From assembly GCF_040054535.1 (NCBI RefSeq), contig NC_090796.1:13605501-13669500 (forward strand): DNA of 64,000 nucleotides, in the 5' to 3' direction. This document shows, one piece after another, positions 37,765-52,473 of this stretch. The number at the start of each line of letters is the position of its first letter. Positions within the stretch are counted from its first letter, which is position 1. The position numbers were made by a program, and so were the translations under genes. The notes beneath the pieces were generated by a model. The model worked only from the letters and a program-made list of their open reading frames with translations, made no database searches and had not been told where the DNA came from. The stretch is from Antennarius striatus. Its lineage: Eukaryota > Chordata > Actinopteri > Lophiiformes > Antennariidae.

Positions 37765-40700
37765 ATGAGAGTGATGTTGAGGATGATGAGTGGCTCTCGC
37801 CTGAGGCACGTATCTCTGCTTCCTTTTACAGTGTTAGCTGTTGTTTTAAGCACTGGCACTATGGGGTCTAACAAGCTGATAATAGGCTTCCAGGCTCCCT
37901 GGAATATGTCGCTGCCCTTCAGTGCCTTGCGCCTGGGCTCGGCCATCCAAATAGCTGTGGATAAGGTGAACACCAATCCTTCCTTCTTGGGCAACTACAG
38001 CCTGGATTTTGTGTACTTGGATACGGATTGCAATCCCAAGGCTTCCCTGGGAGGATTTATTAACCAGGTGTGGAAGGAAAATGTGTCCGCGCTGTTTGGT
38101 CCAGCCTGTCCTGAGGAAGCAGAGGTATGTTTCATGTGATGGGACAACTTTAGACTTTGTGCATTTGGTAGCCAGTTTTAGAACAATATATATCATGCTG
38201 TTAAAAGATGTTGTTGTTAGTAGACACAGAGTTAGATGCTGAAACTAATGCAGGCTGACACAAAGGTTCAGTGTTTGCTGAAACTGTTTGAGAGACACAC
38301 TGATGAAACTTCTTGGTGGGTTTTTGGAGCTTTTGATTTGCATTGCATTGCACTGAAAGGCTTTTATATGTTTGTTTCCTCCACTGTTATCAGCGGGGTA
38401 TCATGAAGATGGCTATGATAGTGCAAATTGCAAGTTTTGCTTCAATTAAATTCTTTAGCAACCTGTTTGCTGCTCAGCTCTGCTGGACCTTAGAGGCTGG
38501 GTGCAGTATTTCAGTGCCACATGAGGCATTTTTAAACCTTTCTGACCATAAAACTCTAGAATTTATTTCAGGGTTATTGCCGCAAAATGATGCATGACAG
38601 TCTTTGTCATAAGGGCTTTTTGTGATTTACAAGTGTGCAAGTGACCCCCATGGTGAATATCAGGATTTAAATATGACCATGACACCACCAGAATTAAAGT
38701 CAGAAGGGGTGATGAAGTAGTTGTTTGACATTGCTGAGCTCATCACATGATCTATACGGGGTCGGAGATTGTTTTGACATTGCCGGACGGTGCACTAGAC
38801 AAAGTATAATTTTCTGTTACTAATATGCATGAAGATAGATAGATAGATACTTTAATAATCCCGGAGGAAATTGCATTTACATGCATGCATTTTCATGCAT
38901 GCACATGCATGAAGCATGTTTCTGTGATTATTAATCAACTATTTCTATATTATTATATAATATCTATGATTATTAAACCACCAACTTCTAAAACAAGCAT
39001 TGATAATGTAATCACATCTGTGTAAGAAATGAAATATGTAAAGCTTAGCTATCCTGAATCTAATAATATCAAACAAAAATAGGAATAATAATTATTTTTA
39101 TTACTGTTATTATTATATTACAGTATTATTATTATTATTGTTGTTGTTGTTGTTTTTATAATTATTATTATTATATGCAAAATGGAAAAAGCAGATAAGA
39201 GGATGGATGGATGGATGGATGGATGGATGGATGGATGGATGGATGGATGGATGGATGGATCATCTGCATCATCAATTTTAGTTATATAGCACCTCTCAAA
39301 AACGAAGTTCCAACGTGCTTCAGGTATAAGATATTATAAAATAATTTTAATTATTTATTAAATGCTATTTTAAGGTGTTTCTCCATAAAAGCTCCTCGGA
39401 ATTTTTTCTACATTGGGAATTGAACCAAACTTGCTTTCCAGGTCACAGGTCTCATTGCATCCACATGGAACATCCCAATGTTTGGCTTCGTTGGACAATC
39501 TTCCAAAATGGACAACAGCAAGATCTATGATTCCTACATCAATATCGTGCCCCCGCTAAAACGAAGCTCTGAGGTCCTGGTAAAAACCCTGGAGTATTTT
39601 GGATGGAATCACGTCGGGATGATCGGAGGAGGATTAGAGTCAAACACTTGGGATAAAGTCGACGCTTTGTGGAAAACCATTGAGATTCCCCTGAGAGCTC
39701 ATTTCAAACTAGCTGCTGCGGTCAAGTTTGATACCAGCAATCCTCAGCTTGTCCATCAAAACGTGAAATACATCTCAACTGTGTCCAGAGGTAAGGAAAG
39801 CAAGATCAACTTTGAACCTTGTTTTAATGTTCCTCCCTTTACTCCACACCTCCTGTGACTTCCTTCCTCCAGTGATTGTGGTGCTAACAAATAAAGAAGA
39901 CTCGATGCATCTTTTGCTGGAGGCTGAACGACAGGGCCTGATGAACGGTAATTACGTCTTCTTCCTGGTGCAGCATTTTGAGGTCAGTTACTGTGTGGTG
40001 AGTAGAACCTCCAACACACAAACAGCTGAGCACATAGTCAGCTGATCACATGATCGCACTTACCTGCATCTCACTCACCTGCATATCTATCTTCTCCAGG
40101 ACAACTTGTGGAAGCATGGCCTGAATGGTACGATTAACCATGGTGCCCTAAGAGCTTTTGACATGACTTTTATTATTGGCCAGAGAGCCTACAATAGTTA
40201 TGATTATTATGATTTCTATGGGCAAGTTTATAAAAGACTGAAAGGACACCCATTCCAGAGCTATCTGTCTTCAGAAAAAGAGGTGAGAAGAAATTGTACA
40301 AAAAATATGTGTCTCACTCTCTGCATAAAGGAGAATCACAGATACAACCAATCTCTTTCAGGTTAGCCCTTATTCTGCCTATCTCCACGATGCAGTCCTC
40401 CTATATGCAATGGGAGTGAAAGAAATCCTCAAAGATGGCCATGACCCTCATAATGGGCAGCAGCTGCAACAGAGATTGAAAAATAAAAGTGGCATTCAAT
40501 TTTATGGTTGGTGCATTTATTTCTTTATTTTTTTTTTATTAGAAAGAATTTGTTTTGCTTTAAAGTTTTTTTTAGTTTACATTCTGTACTATAAAACACT
40601 AACACACTTGGTTTAGCACGTCATTTGAACACTTTTTGAGGTCATGGTACATCATTGCAGGTGCCTCTGGACTGGTCCACTTCGACGAAGAGGGGGAAAG

Positions 40701-43700
40701 AAATCTAGATTATTCCATTTATGACCTGCAATACGTAGGAGATGTCAACAAGTTTGTGCCCATCCTCCATTTTGAAAGTCGTACAAAATCTATCCGGTAG
40801 AAATCACTTCTAAATTGTCAATGAATTCAACTTTTTTTTGATTGATTTTTTTGTTTGAAAGTCGCAAAAAAAATTTAAAAAACACTATTTCAGGCCAACG
40901 TCTACGTTTGCCTCTGTGGTCTGGCCAAAAGGAAGACCCCCTCCTGACATACCAGACTGTGGTTTCAATAATGAACTCTGTGAATGGATGTCTAATGGTA
41001 AGGTAACACCTATGACACAAATATCTTGAACTAAACACACCCATAAACCAAACCCTAACGCCTTCACAATGTCTTGATGTGACACAGACATCACCTTGCT
41101 GATTCTGCTGGTGGCTTTCCCCGTCATCGGTGTGCTGGCAGTCCTGTGCATTGGGATCCTCATCCTGCAGAAGTTCCGGCTCCAGATGAGGCTTGATGAC
41201 TCCTGCTGGTGGCTGATCAACTACAGCGACATCTCCATCATCAGGGAGTTCTCAGTATGAGTGCTAAAACCTACTTTGAGGAGTGCATGAGGGTATATCC
41301 AGGTTTGTCTGTGATGTAGTGCCTTAGCTTACTTGTTGCTGTGGTTCTTAGGTATGGTTGTGTCTCTTCCAGGGAGTTCGTTGTATATCCATGAGTACCA
41401 CAGCTAGTCAGTCTGGGAGCAACGGTTCCCAGTCAAATTTCTCCAGCACCAGCTATGGCCTGAGGGACAAAACAGGGAAGGAACATGTCTACATCACCAT
41501 TGGTCTCTACCAGGTACAACTCTGTTCAGAGAGTAGGCCGGGCCAATGCAACCTCCCATTATAGACTGATGGCAAAAAGGGTTAGGGTTATTGTTTTTAG
41601 TGGTAAAGTTGCAATGAAGTCAACAAACTCATTGGCGAAAGACAATTTGACAATAGCTAACATAGACCAACAGCGATGACCAAGCTATTGATGTAGCCGC
41701 AATATTCTTGAGAATATTGAATTGAGCAATTGCGTGTCTCATGGATTGAAGATATTAAATTTAATATTTTTGTATTTCTTCTTTCATATGCTATACATTT
41801 TTATATCTGAAAACATATTTAACCCTTTTTTATCTATTTTTTAATTCTCTGTAGGGAAATCAAGTGGCCATCAAATACCTCAAGGACCCCGTCACCACTA
41901 ATATCCAGACACCTTCTATTATTATGGAGTTCAATGTGGTGAAGTTTTTCTTTTTCTTATCGTATCCTACTAAACAAGTACTTAATTTATCATGCATGAA
42001 TTGATATACTGAATACCTAACCAGCCTAAACACTTTAAGACAGATGAAAGAGATGAAACACGAGAACCTGGTGCAGTTCTTTGGCGTTTGCTTGGAACCA
42101 CAGAATGTCTGCTTTGTCATGCAGTACTGTAGGAAAGGCAGTCTGGAGGTCAGTGCTGAGTTATTTGCATTGACTGCCGGGTTACTAGTCCAAATTAAAA
42201 TTGTTCCAACCAGTTCTAGGCCACTCTGGCTCTGTTTAACCAGAAATTAAACCATTTGTATAACATGTAATGTACCCACGCTCAAGATAACTGTAATTTA
42301 GTTGAGTAAAAATTAATTCATATTGCATGGATGCTACTATATTGACCCAAACTAGGGTTTATTTATTTATGTTATCCTTCCTTATTTATTTGTTTCAGGA
42401 CGTTCTGAGGGCTTCAGATGATGAATTGGATGGAATCTTTAAGCTCTCCTTTGCTTATGATATTGTCAATGCAAGTCAACTCATTTACATGATATGTTCA
42501 GGTTTTTGTCACGATATAGTGGCTTTTTTAAAGCCTGTGGAAAAAAATTAACTGTTTGTTTCCATGTTTTGTGTTTAATGTGTTTGCCATTGGTCTAGGG
42601 AATGGATTTCATTCACAAAAGTAACCTGAAATTTCACGGGAACCTGAAGCCGAGCTCGTGTCTCGTTGACAGTCGACTCCAGATCAAACTCTCTGGCTTT
42701 GGACTGTGGGAGTTTAGATACGGCTGCAAAAAGAAGATTATCCCGGCAGAAAACCTCAATTATGAAGGTCAGTTGGTGTTGTCAGCATGGTGGAGGAGGG
42801 ATGCATGGGATGTGATGTGTTCTTCGGTTACCCGTTGTTTGCTTCTGTGCTATAGAGATGTATTGGACAGCCCCCGAGCTTCTGAGACAACCGGGATTCC
42901 AGCTGAACGGAACGCCCAAAGGGGATATTTACAGCTTTGCCCTCATTTTGTGGGAACTGATGTACAACTCTAAGGTTGGCCCATATCAGGACATCAACCT
43001 GGAACCTAAAGGTACTCACTTATTAGCTGCTTATTCATTCACACACTAGCATAGATGGCAGGAAATGGTTTTCCATTCCATCGATCGTTTTGTGTTTGCT
43101 TCATGTATTCTTTAGAGATTATCATGCAGTTGCGAACACCTTTCCAAGGTGAACCCCTCCGACCTGTGCTGTGTGACCAGCTGTGCAATGACATGATCAA
43201 CTCCCTCTTGAGAGCCTGCTGGAATGAGAACCCTGATTACCGACCCCCTTTTGGGTCAATACGGAGACAGTTGAGGGAGACCAGTCCAGACGGGTCAGGC
43301 CTGTAGACATTGTTTGTAGATGTTAGAAAAATTCCACTGACAAGGATGCAAAATTAAAATTTTAACTAAAATTTAACTGGTCTTCAGTGACACACTGATT
43401 AACAGCAAATTTAGTTTCATTATCCCCCTTCACGGCGATGATCATGATTTTCTGTACTGTAGTCATGCAAGTATTCTGGATAACATGGTGGAGAAGTTGG
43501 AAAAATACGCAAATCATCTGGAGGAAGTGGTGGAGGAGAGGACCAATCAGCTTACAGCAGAGAAAATCCGTGCAGACAAACTCCTCTCTAGCATGTTACC
43601 ACGGTAACTACTGGTCCGCCTAGGTTCATCAAATCAGCTGACTCTGTCCGAGAAGACAGGACTTTGTCTCTGGGGTTAATTTTTTCTGTTTCGCTTTTAG

Positions 43701-45340
43701 AGTACATTTTATTTTTTTGTATCGTGTTTTTTGGTCCAAATCATTGGACCGTCAGTCAAATGGGCCCCTTACAGTCAGCTTTTCATTGGTAGGTACATCG
43801 CAGATCAGCTGATGGCAGGGAAGTCAGTGGAGCCCCAAAGCTACAACAGCGTGACCATCTTTTTCTGTGACATTGTGGGTTTCACCTCCATGTGCTCCGT
43901 CAGCTCTGCCATGGAGGTAGTGACGTTCCTGAATGACCTCTACAGTCTCTTTGATGACATCATCAAGATGTACGACGTCTACAAAGTGAGTCACGCACAG
44001 CCATTTTTGACTTCCTGCTAAAGTGGAAAACTATTCCTTTAAATTTTTGTTTCATTTAATTTATGGATTATATTAAGACTATCTACTTTTTTAAATTATA
44101 TGATCCTTTTCAGTGCAATTTTCATTTTTTGCCATCTTTGCAGGTGGAAACCATTGGAGACGCATACATGGTGGCCAGTGGCGTTCCCATCAGCAATGAA
44201 AACAACCATGCTTTGGAAATCTGTACGATGGCGCTGCATTTCTTAAGCTCCATCAAGGTCTTCAGAATCCGCCACATGCCTAATGAGATTCTCGCCATTC
44301 GCATTGGGATCCACTCTGGTAAGAGTCAAGGCTGATGGCAGCAACTAAACCAGTCATGTGTCTATATTGTAGCTGTTAAGGGTCTAGTATAAGTAAAGAG
44401 GATAACAGCAAGGATTTACAGTTCCTTTACTGGTTAAGTGATTTTTGGCCTTCAAGTGCACCAATACGAACATGTTGCTGTTTATTTTAGGTCCGGTGGT
44501 TGCTGGAGTGGTCGGCACCACAATGCCTCGCTACTGTCTCTTTGGTGACACGGTGAACATGGCCTCTCGCATGGAGAGCAACAGCTTACGTGAGTGACCT
44601 GCAGAGGAAATCTGTTGATTTGACAGTTTGTGCACATGTAAATGTGAAGTAAATATATGATGAAATTACCAACAATCTCATCCAGCTCACCGGTACTTTG
44701 TGTTTGATGTTGAACCTATAAGTTAAAATTACAGGCTAAACATAAACACTCATGGTGTACAAGCGCAAAACAATTAAAATCTTCAGCTTATATTTGTGTT
44801 TTTATGCAGCCCTGAAGATTCACATATCGCAGTGCACTGCTGAAATCCTCATCCAAGATGGATCATTTGAGCTGGAGAAAAGAGGGGAAATAGAAATGAA
44901 GGTGACTTCAGAGTGTTCATGTTTTGTTCTCCACTGTTCTTTGATTTTAAAAAAAATATTTTCCGGTTTCCTTGTATTAATGCATGTTAACCAGTGTGCA
45001 TGTGTGGCCATGATAGGGCAAAGGGTGCCATAAGACCTACTGGCTGCTGAGCAAACGGGGATTTAATCCTCCTATGATTGCTCACAGCTCTCCACCATCT
45101 GATGCTCTCCAACTACAGCCCAAGGTAACATAAATCAGTCAATTTTGGGGAAGACCCAGCCAGCAAAGAATGTATACGTAATCATGATTAAATTAATATA
45201 ATTTTCCATGTTTTTTTTTACCTGTATTTGCAATATCTCTGCTCAAGAAACTAGGAATAGCCAGACCTGCAGAGAAAAAGGCCCACAAAGCCCTGCCCAA
45301 AGCCGTGACAGATGCCACGTTAACGACAGTGAATATTTAA
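37765..45340 (+). CDS. gucy2g: Receptor guanylate cyclase G (GC-G)
   Basis: Single-pass receptor that makes cGMP from GTP. Exons: 37765-38124, 39442-39790, 39873-39982, 40100-40282, 40362-40506, 40661-40796, 40894-40997, 41088-41254, 41373-41513, 41855-41938, 42044-42148, 42399-42470, 42599-42767, 42856-43011, 43116-43293, 43463-43603, 43793-43985, 44144-44318, 44491-44589, 44810-44901, 45017-45124, 45248-45340. They join in phase to 1119 residues; rodent GC-G is about 1100. Order: signal peptide, ligand-binding ectodomain, membrane span about 465-489, kinase-homology domain from about 566 with the catalytic Asp replaced (HGNLK, N667), coiled-coil linker, cyclase domain about 868-1065. Metal-binding D893 and D937, guanine-selecting E933 and C1005, and R1016 are all present, so activity is expected. 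The intron after 42470 begins GC. In-frame ATGs at 37774, 37783 and 37786 are alternative starts. GUCY2G is a pseudogene in human; here it looks intact. Confidence 0.95.
38834..38880. mobile_element. Retroposon 3'-tail remnant in gucy2g intron 1
   Basis: (GATA)n followed by ACTTTAATAATCCCGGAGG and AAATTGCAT, a tail shape seen in many fish retroposons. Only the terminal part remains, so family and orientation are uncertain. Confidence 0.5.
39201..39325. repeat. (GGAT)n plus an adjoining repeat remnant
   Basis: About 15 GGAT units (39201-39260), then a segment with TTATATAGCACCTCTCAAAA and a later GTGCTTCA. That pairing resembles a common fish short interspersed repeat whose tail is a tetranucleotide array. 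Confidence 0.55.
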
Positions 45341-46325
45341 AGAGCAAGTGGATGTACCGATTTGGATAAATTAATAGGAATGTATAGTCTCAAAAAAGAG
45401 AAGGTTTGCAGACTGGAGATGAAACATGCGGGGGAAAATGTAAACCAATGACCTCATGAGAAGCACAGACAAGAAAATGAACTATGAACGCTGATGAATT
45501 GTAATTATTTGTTGTTTTGGGGACAATATATTAAAGATTCATTTTAAGCAGAAGGATTTGATTGTTCTTTCAGCTCTAATACTGCATCTTGTGAGAATTT
45601 TAATCTCCCATCAGTGCAGTTTGGAAAATGGAATGTCTTCATGTCTGCATCATGATATTATTAATATTTTAATTTTTTTTCTCTCCTTTAGCAGTAAAGA
45701 ATTTAAGGTCATGGAAGTTAGAGAGACTTTAGCTTCATTAATTCTAATTTGGCTACTGGTTTTATATGATAGGTGGAGCTAGCAGTGTGAAACATTTATG
45801 CATCACAATGGCCTAATAAAATGACTGGGTGATTGTTATTTGTTTTCTTGAGTAGCGCAATTACAGCAGCCTGAATGCGTCCAACAATGGTAATTTAACT
45901 CAAGGTAGGAGTGTGTTTTATTTGTCACAATAACTCCAATGGAAACATCAGATAATATATTTTTATTTTCAAATTATCTTTAATGGAGAAAACAGTGGAG
46001 AAATGTTCGTCACGTTTCATAAGATGACAGGACGATACAGTTATCTGAAATGTGCTAATTACAAATTAGAAAACTTCCTTTTCAGCTTGTCCTGTCAGGG
46101 TTTCCACAGTGTGAACGCTCATATTTGTTTGCCAGATGCGTAAAAACCACTGAGCTATATCCCCAAATCACAAATTACTGTGTATTTGTGAGAAAATCAG
46201 AAACTCATTCCTGTGGATGTGGGGGAGGAATGAAGTCATATGCGCCTTGATTCCTGGGTGGCGGTCCTGTTTTGTGTGCTTTTATATGGATGATTAGTGT
46301 TAAATTGAAACTAAAATAAAATAAT
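45341..46325. other. Convergent 3' ends of gucy2g and tectb
   Basis: Untranslated sequence of both genes. Plus-strand ATTAAA (45530-45535) and AATAAA (45815-45820) can serve gucy2g. Minus-strand AATAAA (plus TTTATT at 45917-45922) can serve tectb. The two transcripts therefore end within a few hundred bases of each other, or overlap. Confidence 0.6.
45530..45535 (+). terminator. Candidate gucy2g polyadenylation signal (ATTAAA)
   Basis: 190 bases after the gucy2g stop. A stronger AATAAA follows at 45815-45820. Confidence 0.45.
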
Positions 46326-48615
<2,290 letters not shown>

Positions 48616-48642
48616 CAACAACCGTCTCGGCAACTTGAGGTA

Positions 48643-48649
48643 TTTTATA
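48643..48649 (-). promoter_or_regulatory. TATA box of tectb
   Basis: TATAAAA on the minus strand, placed to start transcription just inside the inferred leader exon. Confidence 0.55.
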
Positions 48650-50301
48650 ATGTCACAGTTGATGGTAATCGACTCTCTTCCTTTCTCTCATCACTTTTCC
48701 CCCTGGTAGGATTCATTTAAGAGCTCTATTGTAGCGCCGCTCACAAAAGCTCTCTGTGCTGCTCGGACATTGACTTTCAAATGACCAGAGCCTCATGGGG
48801 TTAGCACCCAGGGTGGTTCATAAATTACCTTTTCTAAAGATACAGAAAAATCTGTCAATTTACAGGGCGGACTAAATTCATAGAAATTTGCCTATATCAT
48901 ATAGAACTGTCACCTCATTGTGCTGGAAGAGTGCAACAGTTTTCACAACTTCAATTTCAAAAGCCGCTCACAAACTCACATGACGTAACGGGAATGACTG
49001 CCAAAACAAAAAAAGGAAAAGAGGACGGACTCTTTGAGGAGATTCATTGTCTCCAGTTCCCTCTTACAGTTTATCAAAAGTCTTCTGACCTTGAACATGT
49101 CTTATTCTACTTAAAAGAGACACCTGAGATATTGGGAAGTACTTTTGGCTTGGCTTGGCATCAAGTCTTGGAAGCAAGAAGTCATTTTATATATGAGACA
49201 TTTTTAAATTTTAATTCCAAAATTTCACTTATTTTCAGGTGTTAATGCATGCAGTCGGACAGAGTAAGGCTCCTTATTTCCACCATTGTCTATTCTTTAT
49301 GCTAAGCTAACACTGTGCTTGCTGTAGTCTTATTTAAAGAACGGCCCAGAGAGTGGTATCAATACTATATCCATGAAAGTTGGCCTTCGGGCCAAAGAGG
49401 TCAAAAGTCAAGAAATAGAAAAGCATTTAAGGAGCTGGGTAGGGCAAACATACATGCATGGATCCCTACAAAATGTGATTTCAGATCAGATAAGAGCTGG
49501 CATACACTGGTATATTGTGTCCAGAAGGGGAGATGATGGACCTCTGTTCTGAAGCATTCAGATATATAAGGTTTCTCTGAGTCTTATCTATCACCTTTGT
49601 CTCATCGACTTTTATAGATGTGTGAAACACGTTCTCAACACGGCATTGATGCCAAATCTGAAACATTAAAAACGATGCTTATGCAGCCAAAAATGTAAAA
49701 AAAAAAATCTGTCTTTAACATGAAGCTTCATTTGGACAATCAGGACTCTTTGCGGAGACTCAATGATGAGAGGTGTAAAACGATAGCAAAGAAGAAGGAG
49801 ACTAATGTCCCAAACAGAACAATTCCAGTCACCCATGGATGGAAGGGGCAAACCGCAGAAGATTAGCATCTGAATGGAGTGAAAGGGAATTTGTAATAGC
49901 CCAAGGAAGATACCAATCTCAGAACGGGCCAGGGGACAGCTAGCGTTACAACATCTGGTGATGCTCACAGTCGAGGGCCACGGGTTTCCTCTGCATTATG
50001 CAACCTTGAATGCAATCCAAGAAACGTGTTCAGGGGAGACAGTGTGCATGTGACTAGACGCTGTTGATGCATTAACTAAAGTCTGTTTTTTGTGAATGAA
50101 TCATTTATGTCATTTACAGGTAAAATATCGTCTGAAAATGGGAGCTTTTTCCAAACTTTTTCAGAATTTATTGATAAATGGGGTCACAATGTGCACGTGT
50201 TCAAAAAGGCAAAAGGAGTCCAAATAATATCTGGTTTATGTGCATTTACTATATTATTAAAAAGGAAAAGGATTTGCAGAACCTTTCAGAAAATAATATT
50301 T
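48650..50301. other. Intergenic between dkk-like gene and tectb
   Basis: No gene recognised. Open frames at 48.9, 49.3 and 50.1 kb show no family resemblance. A short perfect hairpin (TTGGCC, TTCG loop, GGCCAA) is at 49380-49395. Confidence 0.5.
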
Positions 50302-50307
50302 TTTATT
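50302..50307 (-). terminator. Candidate polyadenylation signal of the dkk-like gene
   Basis: AATAAA on the minus strand, about 270 bases past the stop codon. Confidence 0.4.
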
Positions 50308-50572
50308 CACCATAATTAAGGGGTTCTAAACATTTTTAGATGTACTCAAAATTAGCTGAACACAAAGGAATATACACTGTATGAGGTGTAATGGTACTGT
50401 TGATCTCAGCTGCATACAGTAGTGCTTTTGTCACAATTCAATGAACGGAAAAAAAAAAATTAAAATACTTCCTAATAACAGCATATAGTAATACATCATA
50501 TTTGACAGGGCATATCATACAATCATGTACAACTTATTTACATAATAAATAGCTTTAAAGTCGATACTGTCG

Positions 50573-51791
50573 TCAAGGTTTGGGCTCTTGGCAGGTCCAG
50601 CTTGTTCTTTCTGGGTGGTAAATAAAATCTCGCCTGGAAGGAAAACACACTGGGATTAGGTTACATGAGGTCAGCAGGTTCACCTCCCTACCTACCTGTC
50701 TGGACATAAGTCACTCATGTTCACTTCTTATTTGCATAAAATTAGTGCTAACTACCAGCTACTGCTTTAAACTGAATAACTATATGAGAAAAAAGTTAAT
50801 TTTGCATCACTTTTATCAAATTCTTGCTCACCCATTCTTGTCTTATTGTGAGTGGATTAATTTACACGGTTTTAAGTGATGTACTCACTCTCTGCGGCGT
50901 AGTGCCCCATTTTCACGACAAAGCAGCCCCTCATCGCACGGACAAATCTGGTTTATGCTGAACGCCAGGCCGCCGTCAGGAACATAGCAGCTCTCGCCGT
51001 GGATCAGACGCCTCTTACACACCTGCTCACCGTGGTGTCGGGCACAGCACATGGATGCCTCGCAATCCCTGTCGAATTTACATCTGGCACCTGAATGAAG
51101 GAAAGAATATTCCAGGTTCAGGTGTTCCCTTTGCTTTTTTGAAATAAAAAGTTTTAAAAAAGGTAGAGGAAACAGGACTTTAATCTGTCCACTGTTGCAT
51201 GCTTACCCTCTTGCCCGTTGGGAATGCTGCGGTGGCACTTCCCAAACATGCAGTTGAGTCCGCGGACACACTGGGCATCCCTCCGGCAGTAGTGGCCCTC
51301 CCCTCTCAACGGAACACAGAGACCAAAGTGTCGATCGCAGGAGAACCCCCGCCCACAGGCTCTGTCATGGTCACACACAGCCTGGAATAAAGAGGACCAA
51401 TTTTAAATTTAAATGAAAACTTCTCTCTTTTTTTTAGCCCCCAAACAACGTCCTCTGTCACTGTAACTTCTGAACATGGAGACTAAATTAGAGCAACTTA
51501 ACAGATTAACAAATTTTTTCACATGCATGTGAGAAAAGTTACAGTGACCAGAGTGCAGCTATTCCCATGTTCTATGTACCGATGATTAAACTAAAGTTAA
51601 TCCAAGCGAAGCAGCACATGATCCAAGAGTGTTCTTACCGTGATAGCTCTGGCTGCAGGAGGGCTTTCTCTAAGTGCTTTTGCTCCTTCTTTTGGAGGGT
51701 TGTGGGGCATGTTGAGCATCCAGGCCCAAATATGAGCTTCAACCCGGGAGAAGCAGAGACACAGGCAGAACATCCACAGATTCCCCAACAT
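50573..51791 (-). CDS. Short dickkopf-like secreted cysteine-rich protein
   Basis: Four exons (51639-51791, 51207-51381, 50889-51090, 50573-50633) join in phase to 196 residues. Residues 1 to about 19 form a signal peptide (MLGNLWMFCLCLCFSRVEA). Two cysteine-rich domains follow. The C-terminal one (C113-C191) has all ten cysteines, and up to the ninth its spacings (5, 4, 0, 8, 9, 14, 1, 5) are close to DKK1/2/4 (colipase fold, binds LRP5/6 in that family). The N-terminal one (C54-C100) keeps dickkopf spacing but has only eight cysteines: the fifth and eighth are Leu76 and Val90. The N-terminal and linker regions are much shorter than in DKK1-4. Role in Wnt signalling is inferred from family only. 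I cannot place it in a named DKK subgroup, so no symbol is given. The ATG at 51791 is the first in frame. Confidence 0.85.
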
Positions 51792-52457
51792 TTCCACAGA
51801 TTGCAGCAATTAAGTTAAAAAGTTATGAATTGTACTGTAAATGGCCGCGGCGAAGAGAACAATATTAAACGGTGTCTCCAACTAAATAAGAATCAAAACC
51901 TTAAAAGTGCTGGTAAACATAAAGATAAAGAGGACTGCAGGGATCCATTCAGTGACAGTGGCTGCCTCCTCTTCCAGAATGACTTTTATAGGTTGCTGTG
52001 GCCCGGCTTCCCCCCAGCAGGCTGTTTGTCCAAGCAACAAGGTAGGAGGAGACAATCAGTTGTTAATGGATTAACTAAATTGCCCAGGTTACCCCCTACA
52101 GCCAGAAAATAGTGGCAAAATGACCAGTCGTGGAGCAGGGGGACCGAGGAGATAGAGGGGAGTTGGGGTCTGGGGGGGAGACGAGCACCACCTCTGTGGG
52201 TTATCTCTGCCAGACAAAACAAATGAGGAGGACAAAGGCAGACAAAATGCCTGACATGTTTCACTACTCGCTGACTGACAGGTAAAGCATCTGCGGCCCC
52301 CCTCCAAAAAAAAAAAACTGGACAAACACTCGTCACCCCGACCTCGACTGCCCCGTTGGCCCCTACCCTATGCCACATCAGACCCCATGCTGAGAGCAAT
52401 TTGCAGAAGCGCACCCTGCAGACGACCCCCTGATCTCATTAAATGTAATTACCATCA

Positions 52458-52473
52458 GGGGGGGGGGGGGGGG
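52458..52473. repeat. G16 homopolymer
   Basis: Sixteen consecutive G on the plus strand. Confidence 0.97.

Noticed and set aside
49315-49536. Plus-strand 73-codon frame, considered as a transposon remnant
   Set aside because: No recognisable motif, no terminal repeats and no neighbouring element.
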